Origin: Pseudomonas helleri
Lineage (GTDB): Bacteria > Pseudomonadota > Gammaproteobacteria > Pseudomonadales > Pseudomonadaceae
Reading direction: 5' to 3'
DNA length: 64,000 nucleotides
Assembly: GCF_001043025.1 (NCBI RefSeq)
Contig: NZ_JYLD01000010.1
Coordinates: forward strand, 156,867-220,866
The notes beneath the pieces were generated by a model that was not told where the DNA came from, did no database searches, and was given only the letters and a program-made list of their open reading frames with translations. Of this stretch, positions 51,971 to 61,106 are shown piece by piece (position 1 is the stretch's first letter; each line of letters opens with the position of its first letter). A program made the position numbers and the translations under genes.

Positions 51971-53125
51971 ATGGAGCCTACGACTATTACTGCCATGGCG
52001 GGCGATGCCCAACTAGACACGTCAAGTAATCCTGCGCGGCTGATAATCAGTGGCCAATGGACGCTGGCCAATTATGCCCGGTTGAAAAAGCTGACTGAAC
52101 AGCTCGCGGGCAAATACGACGCCAGTACCCACATTGACCTCGATGACGTGTCCCGCCTGGACACCGCAGGCGCGTCGTTGCTGGTTGAGTTGCTGGGCGC
52201 CGAGCGCGTCAGCCAACTGGCCGACAGCGCCACCAAACTCCCCGAGGCCGACCGCGCCCTGCTGCAAACCGTGTATTCGTCGATGCGCGACTTCTGCGTG
52301 CCGGTCAAAGCGGTCGAAATCAATATCGGCCTCTTGCTGCTGAGCCGCATCGGCAGCGCGGTCTACAAGCTCTGGCAAGACACCTTGCAGTTGCTGGGCT
52401 TTATCGGGGTCATTCTGCAAAGCATTGCCCGCAACCTGTTACGCCCCAAGCAATGGCGGGTCACGCCGGTGGTGGCGCAGATCGAGCAGATCGGTCTCAA
52501 CGCCACGCCGATTGTGGCGCTGCTGACCTTTATGGTGGGCGCCGTGGTGGCGTTTTTGGGGGCCACGGTGCTGGCCAATTTTGGCGCTGGGATCTACACC
52601 GTCGATCTGGTGGCGTTTTCGTTTCTGCGTGAGTTTGGCGTGCTGCTTACCGCCATCCTGCTGGCGGGCCGGACGGCCAGTTCGTTTACCGCGCAAATTG
52701 GCTCGATGAAGGCCAACGAAGAGATCGATGCGATCCGCACGCTGGGCCTGGACCCCATGGACCTCTTGGTGGTGCCACGGGTGCTGGCGCTGCTGATCGC
52801 CCTGCCGATGCTGACCTTTCTGGCCATGATGGCCGGTATTTTGGGCGGCGCGGTGGTGTGCGTGGTGTCGCTGGGCATCTCGCCGGACATGTTTATTTCG
52901 ATGCTGCACTCCGACATCGGCGTTAAAAACTTTTTGGTGGGCATGGTCAAAGCGCCGTTCTTTGCGTTTTTGATTGCCGCCGTCGGTTGCCTTGAGGGCT
53001 TTAAAGTCAGCGGCAGCGCCGAGTCGGTGGGGGCGCACACCACCTCCAGCGTGGTGCAGTCGATCTTTATCGTGATCCTGCTGGACGCCGTGGCCGCGCT
53101 GTTCTTTATGGAGATGGGCTGGTGA
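51971..53125 (+). CDS. MlaE-like ABC permease with N-terminal STAS domain
   Basis: A 384-residue protein combining an MlaB-like STAS domain (about 20-120; 'HIDLDDVSRLDTAGASLLVE') with an MlaE-type permease of about five hydrophobic segments ('VVAFLGATVLANFGAGIYTV', 'ILLAGRTASSFTAQIGSMKA'). It forms the membrane core of a phospholipid or lipid transporter between inner and outer membranes. First of four overlapping genes (permease, ATPase, MCE protein, lipoprotein). This layout resembles the Mla/Pqi-like importer that is paralogous to mlaFEDCB in Pseudomonas. The STAS fusion replaces a separate MlaB. Confidence 0.9.
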   Translation: MEPTTITAMAGDAQLDTSSNPARLIISGQWTLANYARLKKLTEQLAGKYDASTHIDLDDVSRLDTAGASLLVELLGAERVSQLADSATKLPEADRALLQTVYSSMRDFCVPVKAVEINIGLLLLSRIGSAVYKLWQDTLQLLGFIGVILQSIARNLLRPKQWRVTPVVAQIEQIGLNATPIVALLTFMVGAVVAFLGATVLANFGAGIYTVDLVAFSFLREFGVLLTAILLAGRTASSFTAQIGSMKANEEIDAIRTLGLDPMDLLVVPRVLALLIALPMLTFLAMMAGILGGAVVCVVSLGISPDMFISMLHSDIGVKNFLVGMVKAPFFAFLIAAVGCLEGFKVSGSAESVGAHTTSSVVQSIFIVILLDAVAALFFMEMGW

Positions 53126-53925
53126 GTACGCCAACGAAGACGCCCCGCGAGGCGGTGATCGAAGTGCGCGACCTGTGCAACCGGTTTGGCACCCAAACCG
53201 TGCACGAGCACCTCGATCTGGATGTGTACAAAGGCGAGATTCTCGGCGTGGTCGGCGGCTCGGGCACGGGCAAATCGGTGCTGTTGCGCAGCATTGTCGG
53301 CCTGCGCCGCCCCACAGAAGGCGAAGTGCGGGTGTTCGGCCAAGACCTGCTCAGCCTGCCCGAAGCCCAGCGCTCGTTGATTGAGCGGCGTTTTGGCGTG
53401 CTGTTTCAGCAAGGCGCGCTGTTTTCGTCGCTGACGGTCACCGAAAACATCGCCATGCCCTTGATCGAACACGCCGGGCTGAGCCGCCCCGACGCCGAGC
53501 ATCTGGCGCTGGTCAAGCTGGCGTTGGCCGGGCTGCCGCTGTCGGCTGCCGATAAGTACCCCTCGGCGCTGTCTGGCGGCATGATCAAGCGCGCCGCCCT
53601 AGCTCGCGCCCTGGCGCTGGACCCGGACATCCTGTTTCTTGACGAACCCACGGCCGGGCTCGACCCGATTGGCGCGGCGGCGTTCGATCAACTGATTCTG
53701 ACCCTGCGCGATGCGCTGGGTTTGAGTGTGTTTTTGGTCACCCACGACCTCGACACGCTATACACCATCACGGACCGGGTGGCGGTGTTGTCGCAAAAAC
53801 GGGTGTTGGTCGCTGCACCAATCGCCGAAGTCGAAAACTTCGACGATCCCTGGATTCATGAGTATTTCCATGGCCCTCGTGGCCGCGCCGCGTATGAAGC
53901 GGCAACCCAGCGTAAGGAGCATTGA
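53122..53925 (+). CDS. MlaF-like ABC transporter ATP-binding protein
   Basis: ATPase of the lipid transporter, 267 residues. Walker A 'GGSGTGKSVLLRSIVG', the divergent signature 'SALSGGMIKRAALARALA', Walker B 'ILFLDEPTAGLDPIG' and the switch 'LVTHDLDTLYTITDR' are clear, as in MlaF/Ttg2A. It overlaps the permease gene by four bases (stop/start GTGA: GTG start at 53122) and is followed one base later by the MCE gene. Confidence 0.93.
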   Translation: MSTPTKTPREAVIEVRDLCNRFGTQTVHEHLDLDVYKGEILGVVGGSGTGKSVLLRSIVGLRRPTEGEVRVFGQDLLSLPEAQRSLIERRFGVLFQQGALFSSLTVTENIAMPLIEHAGLSRPDAEHLALVKLALAGLPLSAADKYPSALSGGMIKRAALARALALDPDILFLDEPTAGLDPIGAAAFDQLILTLRDALGLSVFLVTHDLDTLYTITDRVAVLSQKRVLVAAPIAEVENFDDPWIHEYFHGPRGRAAYEAATQRKEH

Positions 53926-53926
53926 C

Positions 53927-54865
53927 ATGGAAACCCGCGCCCATCATGTATTGATCGGCCTGTTCAGCGTGTTGGTCGTCGCAGGCGCCATGCTGTTTGG
54001 CCTGTGGCTGGCGAAGTCGAGCATGGACGATACGTTCACGGACTACGAAGTGGTGTTCAACGAGGCAGTCAGCGGCTTGTCCAAAGGCAGCTCGGTGCAA
54101 TACAACGGGATCAAGGTCGGTGACGTGATTGAACTGCGCCTGGACGACAAAGACCCGCGTCGCGTATTGGCGCGCATTCGTTTGGCCGCCGGCACCCCGG
54201 TTAAAGTCGACACCAAGGCCAAGCTGGCACTGACCGGCGTGACCGGCACCTCAATCATCCAGCTCAGCGGCGGTGATCCGGGCAGCCCGATGCTCAAAGG
54301 CAAAGACGGCAAATTGCCGGTGATTGTGGCCTCGCCCTCGCCGATTGCCCGACTGTTGACCGATGGCAACGACATGCTGGCCAACATCAACATTCTGCTG
54401 CACAACGCCAACCGGCTGTTCTCCCATGAGAACGTCGACAGCGTGGCCAAGACCCTGTCGAACTTTGAGCAAACCACCAGCGCCATTGCTGACCAGCGCA
54501 ACGACATTGCGCAGACCCTCAAGCAATTGTCGCAAGTGGGCAAGCAAGCCTCGGCCACGCTGGAGCAAACCACCGCGCTGATGCGCAACGCCAACGGCTT
54601 GCTCAACAGCCAGGGCAAGCAAGTGTTCACCAGTGCCGAGCAGGCCATGCACTCGCTGGAGCAGAGCACGGCGACCATCAACACGCTGATCAACAACAAC
54701 GAAGCCTCGCTCAACAGCGGGCTGCAAGGGCTTAATCAGTTGGGCCCGGCGGTCAATGAGTTGCGCGAGACGCTGAACACGCTGCGGGGCATTTCGCGGC
54801 GTCTGGAAGCCAACCCGAGCGGTTACTTGCTGGGCCGCGAGCAGAACAAGGAATTCACCCCATGA
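53927..54865 (+). CDS. MlaD/MCE-domain lipid-binding protein
   Basis: A 312-residue periplasmic MCE protein with one N-terminal anchor ('VLIGLFSVLVVAGAMLFGLW'). The single MCE domain (about 40-115) reads 'DYEVVFNEAVSGLSKGSSVQ' and 'KLALTGVTGTSIIQLSGGDP'. A long helical region rich in Gln/Asn/Thr follows, with heptad-like repeats that could form a tube or coiled coil. AAGGAG precedes ATG 53927. It overlaps the lipoprotein gene by four bases. Confidence 0.92.
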   Translation: METRAHHVLIGLFSVLVVAGAMLFGLWLAKSSMDDTFTDYEVVFNEAVSGLSKGSSVQYNGIKVGDVIELRLDDKDPRRVLARIRLAAGTPVKVDTKAKLALTGVTGTSIIQLSGGDPGSPMLKGKDGKLPVIVASPSPIARLLTDGNDMLANINILLHNANRLFSHENVDSVAKTLSNFEQTTSAIADQRNDIAQTLKQLSQVGKQASATLEQTTALMRNANGLLNSQGKQVFTSAEQAMHSLEQSTATINTLINNNEASLNSGLQGLNQLGPAVNELRETLNTLRGISRRLEANPSGYLLGREQNKEFTP

Positions 54866-55500
54866 TCCGACCTTATCGCCTGGCAGGCTCCCTCTTCCTG
54901 GCCGCCAGCCTGAGCCTGCTCAGCGCTTGCTCGATTTTCCCCAAGCCCGAAGTGGTGGACGTGTATCGCCTGCCCGATGCGCAAACGCCGATTGCGGCCA
55001 GCCAGGGCGCCCCGGTGAAGTGGTCGCTGCGCCTTGAAAAGCCGATGGCCAGCAACACGCTGAACAGCCAGAACATCGCCGTGGTGCCCGAGGGCAACCT
55101 GATCAGCAACTACAAGGGCGCGCGCTGGAGCGACCCGGCCCCGGCATTGCTGCGCAATCGCCTGCTGGACGCCTTTTTACAAGACGGCCGGGTGCAGGCG
55201 CTGAGCACCGATGACAGCAACTTGCAGTCCGATTACGAATTAGGGGGCGAGTTGTTGGCGTTCCAGACGCACTACAACGGCAAAAGCCCGGAAGTGCTGG
55301 TGCAATACAACGCCCGACTGGTGCGCAGCAGCGACCAGCGCATTATCAGTTCCAAGCGTTTTGAAGCGCGCCAACCGCTGAGCAACCCACTGGTGCCACA
55401 GGTTGTCGCAGGCTTTGGCCAGGCGGCCGATACGCTGATGCCGCAAGTGGTGCAGTGGGCGATCCAGCAAGGGCAAGCCCACTCGCAGTCGCAACGGTAA
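54862..55500 (+). CDS. PqiC-like ABC-transport auxiliary lipoprotein
   Basis: A 212-residue lipoprotein: signal peptide with lipobox 'LLSAC' at about residue 23, then the ABC_trans_aux (DUF330) domain with 'VYRLPDAQTPIAA', 'ISNYKGARWSDPAPALLRNR' and 'DYELGGELLAFQTHYN'. Probably anchored to the outer membrane as the receiver or tether of the MCE protein. Last gene of the operon; a REP pair follows immediately. Confidence 0.9.
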   Translation: MIRPYRLAGSLFLAASLSLLSACSIFPKPEVVDVYRLPDAQTPIAASQGAPVKWSLRLEKPMASNTLNSQNIAVVPEGNLISNYKGARWSDPAPALLRNRLLDAFLQDGRVQALSTDDSNLQSDYELGGELLAFQTHYNGKSPEVLVQYNARLVRSSDQRIISSKRFEARQPLSNPLVPQVVAGFGQAADTLMPQVVQWAIQQGQAHSQSQR

Positions 55501-55504
55501 CTAT

Positions 55505-55592
55505 CTGTGGGAGCGGGCTTGCTCGCGATGGGACAGACTCGGTGTTACAGACACACCGCGTCGCCTATATCGCGAGCAAGCCCGCTCCCACA
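55505..55592. repeat. REP-type inverted pair (GGGAGCGGGCTTGCTCGCGA subtype)
   Basis: CTGTGGGAGCGGGCTTGCTC and its perfect inverted partner bracket a 38-base spacer between the convergent lipoprotein and HDOD genes; they can form a long hairpin terminating both. Confidence 0.85.
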
Positions 55593-55606
55593 TGAAAGGT
55601 TATGCG

Positions 55607-57007
55607 TTAAGCCTGGCTGAACTTGTTGGCCAGTTCGCGCAGCAGCACTTCGGCCTCCAGCACTTTGTTGACCGCGTCTTCGGCTTTTTCGCGGGTCACG
55701 TTCAAGCGCTCGAACAGCGCATCAGGCAGCGGCGCATAGGCCCCGTGGCCAACCCCGCGATTGCGCAGCAAACCCAGCGCCATACACACCAGGTTCGGGT
55801 ATTCGGCATCGGCGTCGATGTAGTCCGGGTCGTGCTGGAAACGCAACGCGGCGGTCAATTCATCCGGCATGCCCCAATGGCGCATCAGCCAGGCACCCAT
55901 TTGTTCGCGGCTGATGCCCAGCAGGTGCTGCTCAATCACGCTGTGGCTAACGTGCGGGTTGACCTCAAGGTGGCGGCAGATCAGCGAAAAGTGCGGCGGA
56001 AACACGTGGGCCAGCAACAGGTAGCCGAAGTTGTGCAGTAGCCCGGCCAGATACGCCAGCCCGGTTTCCGGGCGTTTGTCACGCGGCATGCTGCGGGTCA
56101 GGCCTTCAATCACCGCCGCCGTGTAGATCGACTGTTGCCAGTACGGCGTGCAGGACTGCGGGTTGTCCTTGGGCAAGCTCAGGGTTTTACCCAGTGACAG
56201 GCTCAAGGCCAGGTTGATCACCAGGTCGACCCCGAGCACGCGCACGATGGCGTCCTCAACCGAGCGGATTTTGCTCGGCGCCGCGTAGTACGACGACGAT
56301 GCCCAGCTCATGACTTGGGCCGCCAGCGCCGGGTCGGTTTCCACCACGCTGGTGATTTCATCGATGGTGACTTCAGGGTCAACCCGCAGGCGCATGATTT
56401 TGCGCACGCTCTCTGCCAGGGGCGGTATTTCGATGGTGGCTTCAAGTCGCTGCTGAATGCGCCGCGCCGTGAAGGCCTTGACTGCCTGGGTGATGGCTTC
56501 GCTGTCGTCGTCAGGGCGGTTCAGGTTGAGGATAATCTCGCTCAGAGGCTCACCAAAGCGCCCGGCGTTGGCCACGCCGAGCAAGCGCAGGAAGTCTTCG
56601 CGGGTGACTTCCAGCAACAGGCCCGGCTCACCCGAGCTGATCAGCAGCAGCGGCTGTTGCAGGAGTTGCTCTTCGTACAGGCAAGACGAACGGGTAATGG
56701 CCGGCAGCCCCGGCAGTTGCTTCAGGCCGTGGCGGTCGAGTATCTCGCGCAGCCGGCTTTGAGCAACGGCGGTCATGCGACGCCCGATCAAGTCGGCCAA
56801 GCGGTTGAGGTCAAGCAAATGGCTCTGGGCGAACATCACCATCAAGGCGCCAGCGGTGTCATCGAGCAGCACGGCCTGGACCTTGCTGTCCGGGTTGAGC
56901 CCCGGATGGTCGAGGACTTCTCGATAGGCAACCGCCCGCTCACTGAGCAACTGCTGAATAACCGGTGGCGTGCTCGGAACGGCGAGGGCAATAGCGACTT
57001 TACTCAT
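55607..57007 (-). CDS. YbaK-like deacylase plus HDOD domain protein
   Basis: A 466-residue two-domain cytoplasmic protein. The N-terminal part (about 1-150) resembles YbaK/ProX aminoacyl-tRNA deacylases ('VAYREVLDHPG', 'KVQAVLLDDTAGALMVMFAQ', 'LADLIGRRMTAV'). The C-terminal part (about 190-390) is an HDOD domain ('IEIPPLAESVRKIMRLRVDP', 'LHNFGYLLLAHVFPPHF', 'EQHLLGISREQMGAWLMRHW'). HDOD proteins act in signalling, but the role of this fusion is unknown. ATG 57007 is preferred; two upstream in-frame ATGs exist. Confidence 0.87.
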   Translation of the reverse strand: MSKVAIALAVPSTPPVIQQLLSERAVAYREVLDHPGLNPDSKVQAVLLDDTAGALMVMFAQSHLLDLNRLADLIGRRMTAVAQSRLREILDRHGLKQLPGLPAITRSSCLYEEQLLQQPLLLISSGEPGLLLEVTREDFLRLLGVANAGRFGEPLSEIILNLNRPDDDSEAITQAVKAFTARRIQQRLEATIEIPPLAESVRKIMRLRVDPEVTIDEITSVVETDPALAAQVMSWASSSYYAAPSKIRSVEDAIVRVLGVDLVINLALSLSLGKTLSLPKDNPQSCTPYWQQSIYTAAVIEGLTRSMPRDKRPETGLAYLAGLLHNFGYLLLAHVFPPHFSLICRHLEVNPHVSHSVIEQHLLGISREQMGAWLMRHWGMPDELTAALRFQHDPDYIDADAEYPNLVCMALGLLRNRGVGHGAYAPLPDALFERLNVTREKAEDAVNKVLEAEVLLRELANKFSQA

Positions 57008-57087
57008 GGTCTGCATCCGATGTGTGCAACTCAAATTTGATAACCCGGTATTGGATCGGCCGCGTCTGTATTTACTGAACGATCTTT

Positions 57088-59163
57088 TTACACCTGACCG
57101 TACTGCTGGCCATGGCGTAACCAGCGATCCAGTAACGGACTGACGTGACTCGGCCAGCGCTCCAGCAACGCCAGGGCGGCGTCGCGCACGGCGGGTAGCA
57201 AATCGGCATCGCGCATCAAGTCGGCCACTTTGAATTGCAACAGCCCGGTTTGCCGGGTGCCGAGCATTTCGCCGGGGCCGCGCAGTTCAAGGTCTTTTTC
57301 AGCGATCACAAAACCATCGTTGGTTTCACGCATGATGCCCAGACGCTGACGTCCGACTTGTGACAGCGGCGGATGGTAGAGCAGCACGCAATGGCTGGCC
57401 GCGCTGCCCCGGCCCACGCGCCCGCGTAGTTGGTGCAGTTGCGACAAGCCGAGACGCTCGGGGTTTTCGATGATCATCAGGCTGGCATTGGGCACGTCCA
57501 CGCCGACTTCGATCACGGTGGTTGCGACCAGCAATTGCAGCTCGCCGGCTTTGAATTGGGCCATGACCTCGGCTTTTTCAGCGGCCTTCATGCGGCCGTG
57601 GATCAAGCCGACGCGCAGCTCGCCCAACGCACTGGAGAGGTCTTCGAAGGTGCTCTCGGCAGCCTGGCAGGTCATTTCTTCGGATTCTTCAATCAGGGTG
57701 CACACCCAATACGCCTGTCGCCCTTCGGCGCAGGCCGCGCGCACCCGCTCAATCACTTCAACCCGCCGCGTGTCGACCACCAGCACGGTGTTGACCGGGG
57801 TCCGGCCGGGCGGCAGTTCGTCGAGGATAGAGGTGTCGAGGTCGGCGTAGGCGCTCATGGCCAGGGTCCGCGGGATCGGGGTAGCGGTCATGATCAACTG
57901 GTGCGGGCACATGACCCCGCCCACGCCTTTATTGCGCAGGGCCAGGCGTTGCTGCACGCCGAAGCGGTGCTGCTCGTCGATGATTACCAGCGCCAGGTTC
58001 TTGAACTGCACCTGGTCCTGGAACAACGCATGGGTGCCGACCACCATGGGGGCGCCATTGGCGATTTGCTCCAGCGATGCCGCCCGCGCCTTGCCCTTGA
58101 GCTTGCCGGCCAGCCAGGCGACTTCGAGGCCCAGCGGCTCCAGCCAGCGTTTAAAGCTGATGAAATGCTGCTCGGCGAGGATTTCAGTGGGTGCCATCAA
58201 GGCCACCTGATAACCGGCCTCCAGCGCCTGCAAGGCGGCCAGGGCTGCGACCACGGTCTTGCCCGCGCCCACATCGCCCTGGATCAGGCGCAGCATGGGT
58301 TCGGGCTGGCTGAGGTCGTAGGCGATTTCGTTGCCCACCCGCACTTGCGCGCCCGTGGGCGGGAAGCCCAGGTTGGCGAGGTATTGCTTGGGCAGCTTTT
58401 TAGCCTTGGGCAACGCCGGGGCTTGCTGCGAACGCAGGCTCTCACGCAGGCGTTGCTGCGAGAGCTGGTGAGTCAGCAGTTCTTCAAACGCCAGGCGGTG
58501 CTGGGCCCAGTGATGGCCCAACGCGAGTTCTTCAACATCGGCATCGGCGGGCGGCTGATGCAAATAGCGAATGGCCTCGTCCAGCGGCGCCAGTTGGTAG
58601 TCCTTGGCCAGTTCGGGCGGCAACCAGTCGGGCAGGCTGCGCGGCCCCAGCATGGCCAGGCTTTGCTGGCTGAGCTGGCGCAAACGCTGCTGGGTCAGGC
58701 CTTCGGTGGTCGGGTAGATCGGCGTCAGGGTGGTGTCGACTGGTGGCGGCTCAGCGCCAGTAATGGCGCGGTATTCGGGGTGGTAAATCTCCAGCCCCGA
58801 CGCGCCGGGCCGCGCCTCGCCATAGCAGCGCACTTCGGTGCCGCGCTTGAGGCTTTCTTTTTGCGCATTGCTGAAATGGTAAAAGCGCAGGCTCAAGCCG
58901 CCGGTGCCGTCGTTAATACGTACCAGCAGGCTACGGCGCTTACCCATCACCACGTCGAGACCGATCACCCGGCCTTCGACCACGGCGTCTTGCCCCGGCC
59001 GCAGCGCGCCAATCGGCACCACACGGGTGCGGTCCTGATAGCGCAATGGCAGGTGGAAAAGCACGTCCTGAACGGTTTCGAGCCCGACCTTGGCCAATTT
59101 CTCGGCCATGGCCTCACCGACGCCCTTGAACACGGTGACCGGCACGTTAGACAACTCAGTCAT
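57088..59163 (-). CDS. recG: ATP-dependent DNA helicase RecG
   Basis: Branch-migration helicase that remodels stalled forks and Holliday junctions. 691 residues, standard length. The N-terminal wedge/OB domain is followed by Walker A 'LIQGDVGAGKTVVAALAALQ', the DEQH box 'LVIIDEQHRFGVQQR', motif III 'MTATPIPRTLAM', and C-terminal motifs 'ATTVIEVGVDVPNASLMIIE' and 'QLRGRVGRGSAASHCVLLY'. Its start lies nine bases after the oxyR stop, so oxyR-recG form one unit as in other pseudomonads. Confidence 0.97.
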   Translation of the reverse strand: MTELSNVPVTVFKGVGEAMAEKLAKVGLETVQDVLFHLPLRYQDRTRVVPIGALRPGQDAVVEGRVIGLDVVMGKRRSLLVRINDGTGGLSLRFYHFSNAQKESLKRGTEVRCYGEARPGASGLEIYHPEYRAITGAEPPPVDTTLTPIYPTTEGLTQQRLRQLSQQSLAMLGPRSLPDWLPPELAKDYQLAPLDEAIRYLHQPPADADVEELALGHHWAQHRLAFEELLTHQLSQQRLRESLRSQQAPALPKAKKLPKQYLANLGFPPTGAQVRVGNEIAYDLSQPEPMLRLIQGDVGAGKTVVAALAALQALEAGYQVALMAPTEILAEQHFISFKRWLEPLGLEVAWLAGKLKGKARAASLEQIANGAPMVVGTHALFQDQVQFKNLALVIIDEQHRFGVQQRLALRNKGVGGVMCPHQLIMTATPIPRTLAMSAYADLDTSILDELPPGRTPVNTVLVVDTRRVEVIERVRAACAEGRQAYWVCTLIEESEEMTCQAAESTFEDLSSALGELRVGLIHGRMKAAEKAEVMAQFKAGELQLLVATTVIEVGVDVPNASLMIIENPERLGLSQLHQLRGRVGRGSAASHCVLLYHPPLSQVGRQRLGIMRETNDGFVIAEKDLELRGPGEMLGTRQTGLLQFKVADLMRDADLLPAVRDAALALLERWPSHVSPLLDRWLRHGQQYGQV

Positions 59164-59172
59164 TTCAGCTTC

Positions 59173-60093
59173 TTACGTCGCAGCAGGTGGCTTGGCCACG
59201 GAACACAGGCGGATCGAGTCCGCGAGGATTTCAATGGCTTTTGGCCGTGGGAAGCTCGCGCGCCAGGCAATCGCTACCGTGCGAAACGGCACCGGCGGGG
59301 TCAGCGGGCGCACCGACAAAATGCCGGGGGCGTAATGGTGGCTGTCGACCGCCGACAACGGCAGGATCGAAATCCCCAGACCCGAGGCCACCATGTGGCG
59401 GATGGTTTCCAGCGAGCTGGATTCCACGGTGGTGTGCTTGGCGCCATCAGCGCCTTTGGTCAGCGTGGGGCAAGCCTCAAGCACCTGATCACGGAAGCAG
59501 TGGCCTTCACCCAACAGCAACAAGCTTTTGTCATTGAGCAGGTTGGCGTCGATGGTTTCTTTTTTGCTCCACGGGTGCTCGCTCGGCATCAGCACGTAGA
59601 ACGGCTCGTCGTAGAGCGGCAACGTCAGCACGTCGGCTTCGTGGAAAGGCAGCGCGATGATGATCGCGTCCAGCTCGCCGTTGCGCAGTTTGTCGCGCAG
59701 CACGTGTGTGAAGTTTTCTTCGATGTACAACGGCATTTGCGGGGCGACCCGATGCAGTTGCGGAATAAGATGTGGGAAAAGGTACGGGCCAACGGTGTAA
59801 ATCGCCCCTACTTTGAGCGGCGCGGTCAGTTGGTTCTTGCCGGCCTGAGCCAGTTCGCGAATCCCCTGGGCTTGCTCAAGCACCTTTTGCGCCTGGGCAA
59901 CGATGCCTTCACCCACTGGCGTGAGACGCACAGCGCTTTTGCTGCGCTCGAAAATCAGCACACCGAGTTCGTCTTCCAGTTTTTTCACGCCCACTGACAG
60001 CGTCGGCTGGCTGACGTGGCAACGCTCGGCGGCATGGCCGAAGTGTTGTTCTTGGGCGAGCGTAACGATGTAGCGCAATTCAGTAAGAGTCAT
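59173..60093 (-). CDS. oxyR: hydrogen peroxide-responsive LysR regulator OxyR
   Basis: Peroxide sensor and activator of catalase/alkyl hydroperoxide reductase genes, 306 residues. The N-terminal HTH 'FGHAAERCHVSQPTLSVGVK' is typical of OxyR. The redox pair is conserved in 'GEGHCFRDQVLEACP', Cys to Cys nine residues apart as in Cys199/Cys208 of E. coli. Upstream of recG in the same direction. Its target genes are not in this window. Confidence 0.96.
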   Translation of the reverse strand: MTLTELRYIVTLAQEQHFGHAAERCHVSQPTLSVGVKKLEDELGVLIFERSKSAVRLTPVGEGIVAQAQKVLEQAQGIRELAQAGKNQLTAPLKVGAIYTVGPYLFPHLIPQLHRVAPQMPLYIEENFTHVLRDKLRNGELDAIIIALPFHEADVLTLPLYDEPFYVLMPSEHPWSKKETIDANLLNDKSLLLLGEGHCFRDQVLEACPTLTKGADGAKHTTVESSSLETIRHMVASGLGISILPLSAVDSHHYAPGILSVRPLTPPVPFRTVAIAWRASFPRPKAIEILADSIRLCSVAKPPAAT

Positions 60094-60229
60094 AGCGGGC
60101 GTCCCTGTATTGACGAGCCAAGCATAACGGCTGCAATCGATAGACGCACGTTATCACTCATTGCCCGGGGAACCACAGTGACTGCGGCAGGTTTCATCCG
60201 CTGCTTTGTAGTCGCTGACGAAGCATGAG

Positions 60230-60286
60230 GCTGCGATGGGTTGCGAAGCGACCCCGAACGGCGGTCCTGCGGCCCGCATCGCAGCC
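60230..60286. repeat. imperfect inverted repeat between oxyR and tonB
   Basis: GCTGCGATGGG...CCCGCATCGCAGC brackets a GC-rich spacer. It may be a dispersed repeat unit; no gene function assigned. The rest of the 266-base gap (60094-60359) holds no ORF I trust. Confidence 0.45.
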
Positions 60287-60327
60287 TTCGTACCTCGTCA
60301 GCGGCTACAGGGGCGGGGCCAACATGC

Positions 60328-60355
60328 AAAAAGGGCACCCTGAGGTGCCCTTTTT
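60328..60355 (-). terminator. rho-independent terminator of exbB-exbD-tonB
   Basis: Perfect 12-bp stem AAAAAGGGCACC / GGTGCCCTTTTT (60328-60339 with 60344-60355), four-base loop, T run on the minus strand; it sits five bases after the tonB stop. Confidence 0.92.
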
Positions 60356-60359
60356 GGTG

Positions 60360-61106
60360 TTAACGCCGACGTTTATCGATGGAATAAACGAACGGTGCCA
60401 CGATTTCGATGCTGCCGTTGGTCAGCATTTCTGGCGGCGGCTTGGGCAATGGCTGTGCCCGGCGAATCATTTCCAGGGTGGCCCGGTCCAGATCCGCGTT
60501 GCCGGAGCGGCCTACCAACTCGTAGGACAGCACCTTGCCTTCAGCGTCGACTACGAAGCGCAGACGGTTCAGACCTTCTTTGCCTCGCGACTGCGCCGCT
60601 GGCGGGTACTTCTTGTACTTGCCCAAGTGGGCCAGCAACGTACCTTCCCAGCTGGCTTTGGCAGCCAGTTGTTGTGGCGACGGGCCAGGAGCCGGTGCAG
60701 CAGACTTCTCAGTCGGCGCTTTGGTCGGCGTGGCGTCGCTTGGTTTCTCTTCTGACGGCTTTTCTTTGACCGGATCAGGTTTTTCCACAGGCTTGGGCGG
60801 TTGAGGCTTTTGCTTGGGTTTGACCGGTTTCGGAACAGCGATCTTCGGCTTGGGCGCTTCAGCCAGCTTGGGTATCGGCAACTCTTCCACTGGGGCCGGT
60901 GGTTGCGGTGGTGTCACCACTTTCGGCGGCGCAGGCGGTGGTGGTGCTGGCATCGGCGCCAGATCAACCATCATGGCTTGCGGTGGAAGTTCGATAGCCC
61001 GTGGGTTGGACCATTGCAGGGCAAGAATCACTGCCACTGCATGGACACCCAACACCACGGCCAAGCTGATTGCGTAACGCGTCATCTTTTGGCGCGCTAT
61101 GGTCAT
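60360..61106 (-). CDS. tonB: energy transducer TonB
   Basis: Periplasm-spanning protein that transmits proton-motive force from ExbBD to outer-membrane receptors, 248 residues. It has one N-terminal membrane anchor ('ISLAVVLGVHAVAVILALQW' with the key His), a long Pro/Lys/Glu-rich spacer (about 48-140) and the C-terminal TonB domain ('YPPAAQSRGKEGLNRLRFVV', 'RATLEMIRRAQPLPKPPPEM'). It overlaps exbD by four bases. Confidence 0.95.
   Translation of the reverse strand: MTIARQKMTRYAISLAVVLGVHAVAVILALQWSNPRAIELPPQAMMVDLAPMPAPPPPAPPKVVTPPQPPAPVEELPIPKLAEAPKPKIAVPKPVKPKQKPQPPKPVEKPDPVKEKPSEEKPSDATPTKAPTEKSAAPAPGPSPQQLAAKASWEGTLLAHLGKYKKYPPAAQSRGKEGLNRLRFVVDAEGKVLSYELVGRSGNADLDRATLEMIRRAQPLPKPPPEMLTNGSIEIVAPFVYSIDKRRR

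Noticed and set aside
57430..59997. Very long open frame on the plus strand opposite recG and oxyR
   Set aside because: It is a codon-bias shadow in a GC-rich genome: composition is that of an antisense frame, no known domain is visible, and recG/oxyR on the other strand are certain. The same applies to long frames opposite tauA, spuD and serA.
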